Of a stretch of DNA of 64,000 nucleotides, positions 1-10,504 are shown one piece after another (the first letter of the stretch is position 1; the number at the start of each line of letters is the position of its first letter). The notes under the pieces were generated by a model. That model did no database searches. It worked only from the letters and a program-made list of their open reading frames with translations, and was not told where the DNA came from. The stretch covers positions 3,038,001 through 3,102,000 of the forward strand of contig CM074698.1 of NCBI GenBank assembly GCA_037367355.1, written 5' to 3'. The position numbers and the translations under genes were made by a program. This stretch comes from Neoscytalidium dimidiatum (lineage: Eukaryota; Ascomycota; Dothideomycetes; Botryosphaeriales; Botryosphaeriaceae).

Positions 1-286
1 GAGCATCGGCGCCGGGCGCAGGGATGTCAACGTGGTGAGGCGCGGGGTCTTCATCAAAAAGCGGATCATGCTCATTTGCGCTTCTGCAGAATCATTTGTT
101 CAATAAACTACATGCGCCAGGATGTGCTGTTGACAGGGAATCGGAAGAGAAGCTAAAGCACCAAAGGCGGGAAGGTACAAAGACGGGAAGGCGGGGGAGA
201 GCGACTCACCCGTTGATGTTGGTTGCATCCAAGGCCATCGCGTCTGCAGATGGAACGGGTTTTGGCTCCACGGACGGTTTGTCCAT
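1..286 (-). CDS. 5' end of an unidentified acidic protein (partial, cut by window edge)
   Basis: An ATG at 286 opens exon 1 (286-210), which starts MDKPSVEPKPVPSADA. A GTGAGT donor follows, then a 126-nt intron (209-84) ending TTCTGCAG. Exon 2 (83-1) continues in frame to the window edge with an acidic stretch containing SANEHDPLFDEDPAP. The join is phase 2 and both splice sites are good. About 53 residues are visible. They are Pro/Asp/Glu-rich with no recognisable domain, so the product cannot be named. It is transcribed leftwards, divergent from the Utp12-domain gene at 1197. The second exon in another frame looks like a short basic leader, but only the spliced frame connects to an ATG with a consensus donor. 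Confidence 0.5.
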
Positions 287-1196
287 TGCGGGCGAAGTCA
301 TCACGGCCATGCGACGCGAGTGGGGGGGGCGGACAGCAGCACTGTGGATTACGCGACGACGCGCCGGCACCACAGAGCTGTTGCTTGGAAGCTAGCGCGT
401 TGCAGGATTGATGCGCGCACAAGCGAGCCGGGGGGTGGTGTTGTGGGCGGGTGCAAGCTGGGACGCGCTAGGGCGGTGACGCGTGGTTGACGGAGCAGAG
501 TCGGGGCGGGTGCGCGGTGACGTGGGGGTGGCTGCGACGCGCTTGAGACTTTGCGAGGTCGGAAAAATCGAGGTTCAGAAAGGCTCAAGGCGGTAGAAGC
601 ATTAAATAGCTCCGGGCCGAGTGAAACCGCTAATGGGTTCGAGCGCGGCACGTGACCGGGCTTTGCAGGCTGCCGCGCAGAGTCAACGGGCCACCACGGG
701 GCGATGGCGAACCGCGGATGGGCTGGGACGGCGCCACGGGACAGGCGAGCAATGCGACGAGCGGGTGCGGGCGTGCAGCGCAGCGCGGGCGTGGGTTTGC
801 AGCGAGTGCAGGCGTGGAGTAGCAGGCGGGCGGCTGGGCGAGGGTGCAGCGGTGCTCCAATCAGCGGGCGCGAGTAATGGGCGACGGGAAGGGTGTGTGC
901 GCGCGCGACGTGCAGGAAGGTGCGAGCCAGAACACCAAAAGCTGAGCGAGTGAGCGAGGCGGGCGGCGCCTGTTAAAAAAGCTGAGGGCTCCTGCCGCGC
1001 CCGAAGCTGTGGCCCCCCTGACGCGGTTGCGCCATGCCGCTTGCGGCCTAGCCCGGAGCCCGGCCGCGTTATCTAATCCATGCCGCTCGAAAAAAGCTGA
1101 GATAATTTTTCGATTTGCCGGCTCCCAGCACACGCGCCGCTCCAACCCAACCCGCCTGCCAGCCCTTCCTTCGCACACCCTCGCGCGAGCCTCACC
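287..1196. promoter_or_regulatory. Divergent intergenic region, GC-rich
   Basis: This 910-nt spacer lies between two divergent genes and presumably holds both promoters. It is very GC-rich, and open frames appear in several phases only because stop codons are rare. A CT-rich stretch precedes the start at 1197. No RNA gene or specific operator is recognised. Confidence 0.4.
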
Positions 1197-2561
1197 ATGC
1201 CTGCCGCCGTGGCTCAGCGTCGCAAGGCCGCTGGCCTGCCCACGCCCAGCGCGAAGAAACCACGAAGTGCCGCCCAGTCAAATGGCGTTCCCGCGCGGAA
1301 ATCCGGCCTGGCGTCGCTGGTCACCGGCGACGTCAAGCCTCCCCAAACAGCCACCACCAATGGCGTCAAGGGCGTGAAGGAGGACACCGTCGACGAGGCG
1401 CGCGCCGTCGTCGCCCACGGTGACGTCGACATGCCCGACGCGAGCGCCAACACGGAAGTCGTGGAGATCTCCAGCGGTGAAGAGGAGGAAAGCGAGCTCG
1501 AAGACTCAGGGGACGAGCACGAAGACGCGGCTGCCGATGCGAAGGCCGGTGCTACCGACGCTGATATGGCAGACGGAGAAGAAGCCGCTGGAGAAGAAGC
1601 CGAGCCGCCCTCGTTCGGCGAGCTACTCCAGGCCACCGCACCCGAAGTCGTCGACGTGGAGACAGCCTTTAAGGATCCCAACCCCGAGTCTCGCGCATTG
1701 GCACCTACGAGCGGCAACAGAGCCCTGTCCGCGCCTTCAGCAACCTCGCTTGGCACTGTCTTGACTCAAGCGCTCAAGACAAACGACAAAGAGCTCCTCG
1801 AATCCTGCTTTGAAATGAACGATCTCAACAGCGTCCGGTCCACCATCGAGCGTCTTCCCTCTTCCCTTGTTTCGAACCTCCTCCGCAGACTCGCCGAAAG
1901 ACTACACAAGAGGCCTGGTCGCGCCGGTAACCTCATGGTTTGGGTCCAGTGGGCTATTGTCTCTCACGGTGGATACCTCGCTGGCCGTCAGGACATAATG
2001 CGGGAACTGGGCAGCCTCAATCGCGTTATCAAAGAGCGTGCATGTGGTCTGCAACCATTGCTCACTCTCAAGGGCAAATTGGACATGCTATCTGCGCAAC
2101 TTGAGCTGAGGAGAAGTATGCAGAAGACTGCCACCATGGATGAGGATGAAGAGGAGGAAGGCGTTATCTACGTCGAAGGCCAAGATGACAGCGAATCTGA
2201 CGAAGAAGCTGCCGAGTATGGCACCAAGGCTATTACCAACGGCAGGCAACAAAGGGCAAGCAAGCTCGATGCTGAGGAAGATCTTGATGGCATCGAGAGC
2301 AGCGACGATGATGGCGCGATGAATCTCAATGCCGAGGAAGATGAGGAATCCGACGAGGAGTCTGAGGACGTTCTGGATGATGAGGCAGAGGAGACGGAGA
2401 ATGATAGTGGGGATGACGAGTCCGAAGAGGACGATGATTTCGAGGAGGAAGACGATGAAGGCGAAGATCTGTCCGAGGACGACGTCGAGACTCCAAGGCC
2501 GACCAAGCGTTCTGCTGCTGCACAGCGCATGGGATTCGGCAGCGGCAGGCGGCGCCGCTAA
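1197..2561 (+). CDS. UTP5: Utp12-domain small-subunit processome protein (UTP5/WDR43-like)
   Basis: Single exon, 454 aa. Residues about 1-150 are low-complexity, with a basic start (AQRRKAAGLPTPSAKK) and then acidic blocks. Residues about 180-310 match the Utp12 domain found at the C-terminus of t-UTP/UtpA subunits; recognisable pieces are LTQALKTNDKELLESCFEMN, LRRLAERLHKRPGRAGNLMV and LKGKLDMLSAQLELR. The tail is a long Asp/Glu-rich segment ending in a basic RRRR, typical of nucleolar proteins. Family knowledge: UtpA acts in the nucleolus in rDNA transcription and early 18S pre-rRNA processing. The odd point is that no WD40 propeller precedes the Utp12 domain, whereas yeast Utp5 and WDR43 have one. 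The start is the first ATG, with a CACC context. UTP5 is the best guess among Utp12-domain proteins. Confidence 0.8.
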   Translation: MPAAVAQRRKAAGLPTPSAKKPRSAAQSNGVPARKSGLASLVTGDVKPPQTATTNGVKGVKEDTVDEARAVVAHGDVDMPDASANTEVVEISSGEEEESELEDSGDEHEDAAADAKAGATDADMADGEEAAGEEAEPPSFGELLQATAPEVVDVETAFKDPNPESRALAPTSGNRALSAPSATSLGTVLTQALKTNDKELLESCFEMNDLNSVRSTIERLPSSLVSNLLRRLAERLHKRPGRAGNLMVWVQWAIVSHGGYLAGRQDIMRELGSLNRVIKERACGLQPLLTLKGKLDMLSAQLELRRSMQKTATMDEDEEEEGVIYVEGQDDSESDEEAAEYGTKAITNGRQQRASKLDAEEDLDGIESSDDDGAMNLNAEEDEESDEESEDVLDDEAEETENDSGDDESEEDDDFEEEDDEGEDLSEDDVETPRPTKRSAAAQRMGFGSGRRRR

Positions 2562-5006
2562 GGGCCCCGCATGACATGCATGCGTTGGCTTTTTCTCCAC
2601 GGGGTTCGCTCCGGGCCCCTGCACAAAACAATGTAAATCGACGTTCTGGTGGAATCCTGTCCTGGGTGCGGCGAGCATACCGCGTTCCCACAAAAAAAAA
2701 AAAGAGGCGTCTTTCTGGATAGTGTTATTTGATATCATACGCACGAGGATACGAGTGGGCATGATATCCTGGCGTTCACCGGGTGGGATTGGAGTTTGCT
2801 TGCTGACAGTCGAAGTCGGCGCCGCTTGGCTAATGGGCTGCATAGCGTTGGGCTTAGATACAATAACGTTTTTCGGATTGCGCGTAGTCTGGGGTGGACA
2901 AATCAGAAAAATTTCTCAGCCGTCAGTTTCCGGACGAGCTCGTCAAGCGCGCTTGGCTGAATCCGACATCGCCCACCGTGATGGAGAGATGGTTTATTGC
3001 TGAGCGCGTCCATTCTCGTGCCGGAAGGGACGCAACGATGACAACTCAAAAAGCTGGACCAGCTGCAGACCGCCCGTTTGGGGCAGACCATTGGTCAATC
3101 ACGTGTGAGTATCCGCCCGGTGGAGCCTCGGACAGCTGGATGACCGATGAACCAACCTTTTTGCAGCCCAGAGCTGGCTCACTTTTTTCGGTCCGACCCT
3201 ACTCACAAGCTTTCAAGAGCCAGCGCGCGCTCTCTCTCTCCTGCCATCCTGCCACACTCCTCCTGCTCCACCCCGACGATTTATTGCTCGCCACTTTTCT
3301 TCCACGCTAGAGCCGCACCTTTCGTCTACACCGTTTAAAGACAGTAGCACAGCTCTGTACGACCTTGGCTGCAGATTCCGTGACGCTTTTCCACCTTTTC
3401 GTGCCACGCTCGGCAGGTGCGGAAATGACATAATCCGGGCTTAAACGGTACGTGGTGAGTCAGCTTCTTCGGTCGGCGTCTAGCGGGATGTGTGATCTCA
3501 GCCCGTGCCATCTACTACGTGGTGCCTGTAGATCCAAGGTGCTCTCTTGTGTGAGGTGTTGTGTGTCGCAATCGTCCAGCAAACCGGGAATTCTCGGGCG
3601 GTCCAGATTCGTCTCAGGCGTCGATCGTGACGAACCGGCGGAGCCGCCTGCAGTCATGGATGATGACGGGCGGCGCGAGCGAACGAGAGCAAGGGTGCTG
3701 GTTGTCGATCCCGCCACGCCCAGTAACGTGATGCGCAAACTGCGTGGATGGGCTGGACGGTTCTGCACGCGTGAACATTTGATCTCATTACGATGGGCTT
3801 TCGGAGAGGAGTTTGGAGTGTGCTTCACAATGCTGACAATGCGGCAGGTGTCAAGACTCGTGTGTCTGGTGATGTGGCATTCGTAAACGATAGTTGTGGC
3901 GTCGCAAGTGGACCTACCGGGTACGGGAGACGCTTACTGTAGAAGGAAATTATCCACTCGTCCTGTCATGCTGCAGATAGGCCTCGGCAACGCCGCCGCC
4001 AATGTTCCAGCCCTTTTCGGGTCTCGATTTTAAGCGGCTTTTCGCCTAATGTAGACTTTTAAGGAGAAGCTTCAGATTTACATGTTCCTTTTCATGCTGT
4101 CCTGAATTATTTTTTCTCTGACTGAGAATACAAGAATACGACGGCATTTCCTTTACGGGGTGTGACCAGCCTAATACGTTGAAAGCGAAGAATGCCAGAA
4201 ATATATATATATATATATATATATTAAGAAATAAGAGAGCGACCCTTCGTTTTCTGTGTACTTCGTTACGAGAGAGGCTGGTGCTATAGTATACGTCTTT
4301 CAGAGGCTACGAACTGTTGGGTCCACCCTGGTGAGGCCGGAAACTGCCGCCTTACGACATCGAGCACCACGCATTCGTCTTCGCCCTTGCATACCGCCGA
4401 ACATATGTATTTCCGACGTTAAGAGGTGTACTTCAGATACACCTACGGCCTCGATTGTAGGTTTGAAAATATGTGGTAAGTGCGCCCTTCATACAAAGAG
4501 GTCGCCGCGGATGCCCCGGTCGCCCTCTTATACACGAAAATTTGCGCCACTTATTATGGACGCATTCATACAAGGCACTATCGATCTCTATCGCTTCGAT
4601 TATAGGTTTGGGGCTTACTACTGATTCATACTTGCTTCGTACAAAATGCGCCGACTCAATGACCCCAACCTCGCCATATTGAGCGCAACCGAAGGATTCC
4701 CCTCTGATATGTTGCTCACAATTATAGGAATGCTACTGGTCTGTCGATTGAGCTTCCTCGTGCTTCTTTGTTTCCAGCCATCCGTTACTATCAGCTTACT
4801 CGCGAACTTTCCGTCAAACAAGACATTGTCAATATACAATTCGCGCTGCTTCCATGACAGACCAGTAGACCGTCATAACAATACCGGACCTCTGATTGTA
4901 TAAAGCTTTCGTACTCTCAGACTTCTTTCCGTTCCAACGCTTCTTGCGATTTTTTTTGCGATCTCAGATCTACACCTGCAGCGAATTCCACTATTCTCAT
5001 GTCTTC
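2562..5006. other. 2.4-kb intergenic stretch without a supportable gene
   Basis: After the UTP5-like stop there is a short A-run at about 2691-2703, probably in the 3' region. The rest has only short, overlapping frames in all phases with no recognisable protein. An (AT)n tract lies at 4201-4224. Around 4450-4660 two loosely similar segments share the core TCGATTRTAGGTTTG, but the similarity does not extend far enough to call an element. The final 100 nt before 5007 are pyrimidine-rich and look like 5' UTR/promoter of the next gene. Confidence 0.4.
4201..4224. repeat. (AT)12 microsatellite
   Basis: An uninterrupted AT dinucleotide tract lies in intergenic sequence. No associated gene feature is seen. 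Confidence 0.9.
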
Positions 5007-5858
5007 ATGGGGAAGTCGATGAGGGATCGCGTATCGGACAAGATTTCTGAAGCCAAGTCATTCCTCGCCGGCACTCACGAAGCTTACTTTGTTCGACGTT
5101 CAGTAGAGGGGGGTTTGGTTCTTGTCAGACGTAGCAGAACAGACACGGCCAACACGATCGTCGAGATGCCTTCCCGCCACATGGAGAGACCCTCTCAGAA
5201 GGGAAAATCAACGCGGGAGACGACATCCGGGAGAGATCGTCATCGACGTAGCAGAGATCACCAGAATCGAGACCACGAGCAACGCAGAGAGCGTCACGCA
5301 CGCCGTCGAGAGCAAGGGGAGGAAGAGTATCGCCGCCGTTTGCAGTTGCAGCGCGAGCTACTTGGAGCAGCGCCCGCTGACGATGAGCGAGAGGCCAGAA
5401 GGGCGCGCAGATACCACACAAGAGAACGCTCCGGACAAGTCTCTGTGCCCATATCTCCACCACCAGCCCTGAGGCAGCCCATGTACAGGAGCTCAGCAGT
5501 CCAAGGGGTACCTCCTGCACCATCTACGGTTCTACCAACCTACGAGCAAGCCATCTCCACTCCCGAAGCTTACAGCAGTAGGCCTTTCAACCAGAGCCTC
5601 AGCCATGGTACGAACATTAGCCATAATCCTGAAGACATCCAGTATTCAACTGACGAGGATGATAGCTCGACGAGGCACTTGAATTCTGATTCTGATTCGC
5701 TTTACCACACGAGTCCACCCGATTCACCCATTGATGCGCCTCCAGCTCCACTTGGTGCACGACCCATACTCGAAGAGGTTAAGCTGGCCATAGAAGGGAA
5801 TATCGATGGGGATGTGGCAGGCATTATCAATTCGTCCAGTCAGAGCAATTGGATTTGA
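5007..5858 (+). CDS. Hypothetical charged, low-complexity protein
   Basis: Single exon, 283 aa from the ATG at 5007 (MGKSMRDRVSDKISEAKSF). The frame is open further upstream, but that part reads as a hydrophobic/pyrimidine-rich artefact with no better start, so I place it in the 5' UTR. Residues about 60-150 are extremely Arg/Glu/His-rich (for example RDRHRRSRDHQNRDHEQRRE) and probably helical. The C-terminal half is Ser/Pro/Asp-rich and disordered, with a PPxY-like PTYEQA motif. It has no membrane segment, signal peptide or known domain. The composition resembles fungal-specific disordered proteins, and no function can be assigned. It is flanked by unknowns. Confidence 0.6.
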   Translation: MGKSMRDRVSDKISEAKSFLAGTHEAYFVRRSVEGGLVLVRRSRTDTANTIVEMPSRHMERPSQKGKSTRETTSGRDRHRRSRDHQNRDHEQRRERHARRREQGEEEYRRRLQLQRELLGAAPADDEREARRARRYHTRERSGQVSVPISPPPALRQPMYRSSAVQGVPPAPSTVLPTYEQAISTPEAYSSRPFNQSLSHGTNISHNPEDIQYSTDEDDSSTRHLNSDSDSLYHTSPPDSPIDAPPAPLGARPILEEVKLAIEGNIDGDVAGIINSSSQSNWI

Positions 5859-6631
5859 ATGGGGTATCATGAATAGATTTTGTAAGATTTCAACTTAGGA
5901 TTGTTACTTGATTTTCTTCTCTCCAACGATGTATTACTTGCTCTTATGCGATCTATGATTGATTGACAATTTCGGCTTGTATCTATTGTAGTGATCGTTT
6001 GTATTGTACCCGCCTACTAAGCGTACAGTTCGACCCGCCTGGTTTCTTTGTTCAACTACGCATTACTCTTTGTTGATTAGAATTGGAATATCGAAGCGCT
6101 AAGTTAGTTTTAATACTTCATGAATTTCATTTTATAAAGGAACGTTATCAGAAGTGGTGCATAGTGTCTTTTGGTAAAACTGTTACTTACGGCTGAGGAA
6201 GCAAGAACTTCGCTTGATTAGGGAACTCAAATCTTAAGGTCCCTCTTTGAACTCCATAGCGTCCAAGATCTGTGTCTAATTAATGTTTGGACATTTGACT
6301 ATTGAATTTCATCGAGGGCTCAAGAGATCTCAATGCAGACTTGTTTCCTGATCATGGAAAATGTTCAAGCGTAATACAAAGATTAATTTAAATACCCCAT
6401 TGTGTAGCTGAGGGTAAAGGGTCATTGTTCTAATTATAGAATCATGATAAAGCCTGCGAGCATTGTTGAGAATTGTCCCTTGGAAAATCCTGTCAAGAAC
6501 AATGTCATTGTACAGATGCCGACAGGATAGAAATACCCGGCTATCACCTAATCTCGCCGCTTCTTCTCTGGCGCTAACCGTCTAACGGCTCAAAATCTGC
6601 CCCTACGTATTTTTGTGATCTGACTAGCAGT
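5859..6631. other. AT-rich intergenic region
   Basis: These 773 nt between two co-directional unknown genes have no open frame of interest and no RNA gene that I recognise. The 3' part probably includes the promoter of the gene at 6632. Confidence 0.4.
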
Positions 6632-8359
6632 ATGGCCTACAGGTACAGCTTTGAGACCATGGCTGACTACATGCAGAAGGTGTTAACCGACAACCCGTTT
6701 TCGGGCAACGGACAGCGTCGCTTCCCGGACTACAAGGCCATGAGTTCATTCCTCGAGGAGCCCTCCGGATGGGCACAGGCGCGCTCAGTCACTCAAGACG
6801 GTGGAAGGGTCTCCTCCGGTTCTGCAGTCGCCGATATGCTGCGGACGCTGGAAGAGGTCCCCGAGCCTCCTTCCCGAAGCAATTCGGTCCTCGCCAATCC
6901 CGAACACAGGTATGCTAGTAAGTGCAATGACAGTGATTACTTCCGTGAGTCTTCCACCCCGGAAGCTGGTCGTAACCGCGAAAATGCTCTGGATCGCAGC
7001 TCCCTCGACACTGCAGAGGTCGAGCACCTTGACTCCCACGAGTGCTCCGAGGTCGAGCGCCCAGAGCCGCTGGTCATTCAAAAGAAGCCCGCCACTACCT
7101 TTGAGGAGATGGAATATATTCCCGGAGTTCGACAGAGCTATATCCCCTTCTACCCTGAGATGGCCACCGGTTACGCTGGAGGAACGGCACCTAACCACGG
7201 TCATCACGCCCCTGTACAAGGAGCTGCCAAGGCCAAGGACTCAAAGTACGTTCCTTATTCTGCTTCTGGTCGCCTTCGCGCGCAAGATCCCGCATTGTCC
7301 AACAACAGGGCTTTCCCACAAGCCCAACAGAGTGCTCGCGACGAGCTACCATCGCAGCGAGCTCGAGGCTCCAGCAAACGCTCCAGACGCTCAGCGATCA
7401 TGAGCCAGGTGCAAAGCGACGAGCTGAACATGGTGCTTAGCAACGGAGCTCAGGCGCAAAAGGATCGGCGCAGCCCGCCGCCCAGCCTTCGGGCAGGGGC
7501 ACGCCGCCCGGCCGCTCACCAACGAGTCTCTGAACAAGCCGCGCAGGACTTGACCCGCGCCGGCGAGCCCGAAGGCCAAGACGTCCGCCCAGCAGCACCG
7601 TTACGCGTGGTCAAGCGCCAGCCACAGCCGCTGCTGACAACAACGACTGCGCCCCGAGACGAGGAAAAGGGGGAAGAACATGAAGGAGAAGGGCTCAAAG
7701 ACAAGCCCCGCGCCCTGAACTCACTCCCCCTCCCGCCCCACAGCCCCATCCGCCGCGTCCCCAAGGTCCCGCTCCTGCGCCCTCCTCGCCCCCGCCCGGC
7801 CACCTTCCCCGCCGGCGCGCTGCTGCACCAGCCGCTGCCGCCGACGCCGTACGCGATGGCGCGGGCGCTCGGCATCAGCGGGATGGGGGACGAGGCGCGG
7901 GCGTTGCTGGACGGTGGCTGCGGCGCGGCGGGCGTGGCGAGGCGGCCGCTGGGGGATAGGGGCGTCAGGCCGGTGGCGGGTAGGGTGAGTGGGGTGTGGG
8001 CGCCGGAGGATGTTTGCGGTGGTATTGGTGGTGTGGAGGGAGGCGCTGTGGAGGAGGTGATAGACGAAGGCGAGGTAGGGCGTGGCATTACTGTGGTCAA
8101 GGGAAGGCAGGACGATAGACGGAGCGTGGTGTTGGGTGGGGGGAGAAGTAGGCAGAGCGTTGCGGCTGCGGCGCCGGAGCCGGGAAGGGATGATGGACTT
8201 GGAGGGGTGGCGGCAGTGGTGACGGCGTTTAGGCCGCAGACGTTTGATGAGATGGGAGTTGTGAGGGAGAAGGAGGGTGGGTTGGTGAGAAGCTGGGCGA
8301 GGAAGGCGAGCAGGGTTTTCGCGAAGAGCAGAAGCGCGATTGGTGGTATGATGGGCTGA
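6632..8359 (+). CDS. Hypothetical fungal protein, disordered, 575 aa
   Basis: Single long frame from an ATG preceded by a typical AT-rich leader. The N-terminus (MAYRYSFETMADYMQKVL) and a block around residues 150-180 containing EEMEYIPGVRQSYIPFYPE look ordered. The middle is rich in Arg, Ser, Ala and Pro (KRSRRSAIMS, SPPPSLRAGARRPA). The C-terminal 150 residues change to Gly/Val/Arg-rich sequence and end in a basic segment, ARKASRVFAKSRSAIGG. I recognise no catalytic motif, membrane segment or targeting signal. Base composition rises sharply in GC in the second half, so part of the reading frame there could be fortuitously open. It is possibly a fungal-specific nuclear or cytoskeletal protein, but the sequence does not show this. 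Confidence 0.55.
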   Translation: MAYRYSFETMADYMQKVLTDNPFSGNGQRRFPDYKAMSSFLEEPSGWAQARSVTQDGGRVSSGSAVADMLRTLEEVPEPPSRSNSVLANPEHRYASKCNDSDYFRESSTPEAGRNRENALDRSSLDTAEVEHLDSHECSEVERPEPLVIQKKPATTFEEMEYIPGVRQSYIPFYPEMATGYAGGTAPNHGHHAPVQGAAKAKDSKYVPYSASGRLRAQDPALSNNRAFPQAQQSARDELPSQRARGSSKRSRRSAIMSQVQSDELNMVLSNGAQAQKDRRSPPPSLRAGARRPAAHQRVSEQAAQDLTRAGEPEGQDVRPAAPLRVVKRQPQPLLTTTTAPRDEEKGEEHEGEGLKDKPRALNSLPLPPHSPIRRVPKVPLLRPPRPRPATFPAGALLHQPLPPTPYAMARALGISGMGDEARALLDGGCGAAGVARRPLGDRGVRPVAGRVSGVWAPEDVCGGIGGVEGGAVEEVIDEGEVGRGITVVKGRQDDRRSVVLGGGRSRQSVAAAAPEPGRDDGLGGVAAVVTAFRPQTFDEMGVVREKEGGLVRSWARKASRVFAKSRSAIGGMMG

Positions 8360-9481
8360 GGAGAGTGGGAGTAGGTGGCAGTGGTTGAGGATTGCTAGAT
8401 CGTTGTGCTGCGCATGATGGTCTTCGGGCGGTAATCTGCATTTTGGTTTTTTTTTTTAAAAAAAAAAAGAAATTCAGAGACGTCTCTTAAACTTAGTCTT
8501 CTATGGCTGCTGCTTTGGTTGAAGAAATAAGTGACAAGTGGAAATTCAGCAATTTGCGGCAATGACTTTAATTCCCTTTTTGTGTTCCTATAAAAGAATG
8601 CTGCATGTCGGATCGGGATTTGCAGAACTTTGGAACTTACTTAAGGGCCAGAGAAGTTCCTCTCCGAATGATGTTAATTGTTGAAACAGGCTGTCGTTGG
8701 AACTTTACCACTTGAATGGGTCGTGGCTACTGAGAAGCACATCGAGGGTAAGACAGCCACTCGGCTGCATGGCTGGTGAGAATCTGAGGAAGAGCTTAAT
8801 ACTGCGTTGGCAAAAGTGTTTCCGGCAGAAGAGAAGACAAAGCCACAGACAGCCCCAGCAATACCAAGGCAATGGAAATCCACTCGAACACAGAAGTGTC
8901 ATCATATTTCATGATGTTGGGCATAGGACGTCTGGACTTCTTTTGGTAGCGCGGGTTCCTGCAGGACCCTGCATAGCAGCATCCTTGCGCAAAAGTTCTG
9001 GTAGCCCACATCGACAGCACCATACACTCTGGACATTTGAATTTACTCAAATTTCATGAAGTCTTGTTTCTTTCTCATTTGTTCCTAACTTTCAGGCTCT
9101 ACGGACACTCACCGACAATTTTAACAAGTTGTTCGGGTGCCGCAGGTCCCCCCGCACATGGTAGCGCGGATACAAGTATAAATTTGTCTCGTGGAGTCTC
9201 CATTTTGAAGACTGTACAAGCTCTCGCAGTTCAACTCACTTCTTGGCCCAATCCGTGCTCGCGGCAATCTTTTATACTCAAGTAAGATATGTTTTAGTAA
9301 CTCATATTCGTTATTATTATTATCAATTTTTCTAAGCTTATTTTCGTCACATGAACGTTATTGTATAATTGCTGACTACCAAAGGGATCATCAACACTTA
9401 AAAATCTAGGACATCCGAGCAACACGGTCAGAAGGGGAGTGAGAGTGTGTGACTCTTCTTGAGCTGGTCGTTTTGGACCGA
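8360..9481. other. Intergenic region with T11A11 palindrome and an unproven small ORF
   Basis: Just after the 6632 gene a perfect T11A11 palindrome lies at 8447-8468, inside the likely 3' end region. On the minus strand, a 75-residue frame starting at 9023 and ending at 8796 (MVLSMWATRTF...) is Cys-containing, with a hydrophobic C-terminal helix (EWISIALVLLGLSVALSSLL). It could be a small membrane protein or the last exon of something, but no upstream exon is found and I do not call it a gene. Confidence 0.35.
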
Positions 9482-10504
9482 CTAGGGGCTGGAGTCGTGC
9501 TCCTGCAAAGCAAAGTCCTCGGCCAAATTATACAGAGCGAGGTTGAAGTCATAGTCTCCAGGCATCGAAGCTACATTGATAGTAATCTCTGCGCCGACAC
9601 GATAATGGTAGGCCATGCGCTTGGAAAAGTAATGAGCAAATGCCATCAGCAGCATTTCCTGGCGCCTCGTTATGGCGACCGAGGCCAGGCTTGAGCTATT
9701 GGAAAGGGCAAAGAACGGCCTGCCGACTGTCATGCCATTCATGTGCTGCTCTTTCAGGATGGAAACTATCAGAGTCTCAGCGGTGCGTGTGAATTGATCC
9801 CGGTCAACCAGATGGTTCCACGGGCGGAGTAGATCCCAGGCCGGGATTGAACTCTTCCCGTCCATGTAATCGAGATGCGTAGCAGCTGCGGAGCGGACGA
9901 AACGAAAACGTTCATCGGGGGCGATGCTGCAGCTAAAGTTCTGGTAGTGTAACGAAACCTCGTCAAAGCAGACAAAGGCTTCCACTATGGCGTAGGCGGG
10001 ATGTGGCATGGGAACGTGAAGTTCTAACGGCAACTGTGTGAATCTGCGCATGGAGATCAAGCTGCTGGAGACATGGTTATGGGCTAAACGAATCAGAGTC
10101 TGGATGGCCGATAAGGGCGGGGCGGGCATGGGGAAAAGCTCGCGGCGGCAAGTGGGACAGGTGGTTGCGTTGGCAAGCCACCGGCGGAGGCAATTGTTAC
10201 CGAAAGCGTGACCGCACGGGAGACGGAAATGATAGGTGTCGTAGGCCTCTTGCTGGTTGAAGGGAAGTGCAGTGAAGAGCTCGAGTGCTTCAGAATCAGT
10301 GAAACTTACGCCAATGGGAAAGCTGCAGATATGACAGTCCATTCCCGTGTCGACAATTTGGTGTGTAGCGCCATGGAAGAAGCTGTCGAAGAATTGCTGG
10401 AAGCGGTCTCGGATGGCATGATGGTTGGAAGAGCGGATGTTTCCGAGCCAAGTGTAACCTGCGAGCCGCACAGCAGCCTCGAAGTAAGGTGCGTCGGTGT
10501 CCAT
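9482..10504 (-). CDS. RING-type zinc-finger protein, putative E3 ubiquitin ligase
   Basis: Single exon, 340 aa from the ATG at 10504; the frame is open 11 codons further, but only from a TTG. A RING-type finger spans about residues 55-115. It starts with DCHICSFPIG, then after an unusually long spacer has HFRLPCGHAFGNNCLRRWL and TTCPTCRREL, giving Cys-x2-Cys...Cys-x-His-x4-Cys...Cys-x2-Cys. Residues after about 130 show no known domain and may bind substrate. RING proteins of this kind recruit a ubiquitin-loaded E2. The long loop between the first and second Cys pairs is typical of many fungal single-copy RING proteins but makes subclassing unsafe. No membrane segment is visible. The neighbours do not suggest a pathway. 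Confidence 0.7.
   Translation of the reverse strand: MDTDAPYFEAAVRLAGYTWLGNIRSSNHHAIRDRFQQFFDSFFHGATHQIVDTGMDCHICSFPIGVSFTDSEALELFTALPFNQQEAYDTYHFRLPCGHAFGNNCLRRWLANATTCPTCRRELFPMPAPPLSAIQTLIRLAHNHVSSSLISMRRFTQLPLELHVPMPHPAYAIVEAFVCFDEVSLHYQNFSCSIAPDERFRFVRSAAATHLDYMDGKSSIPAWDLLRPWNHLVDRDQFTRTAETLIVSILKEQHMNGMTVGRPFFALSNSSSLASVAITRRQEMLLMAFAHYFSKRMAYHYRVGAEITINVASMPGDYDFNLALYNLAEDFALQEHDSSP

Noticed and set aside
2088..2843. 251-codon minus-strand frame with hydrophobic runs resembling membrane helices
   Set aside because: The hydrophobic look comes from reading the complement of Glu/Asp codons in the acidic tail of the Utp12-domain gene.
4450..4660. Possible tandem duplication around TCGATTRTAGGTTTG
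   Set aside because: Similarity drops quickly outside the 15-nt core, so chance cannot be excluded.
4896..5006. N-terminal extension of the charged unknown protein (hydrophobic/aromatic residues)
   Set aside because: The segment is pyrimidine-rich leader-like DNA and unlike the rest of the protein; the ATG at 5007 is preferred.
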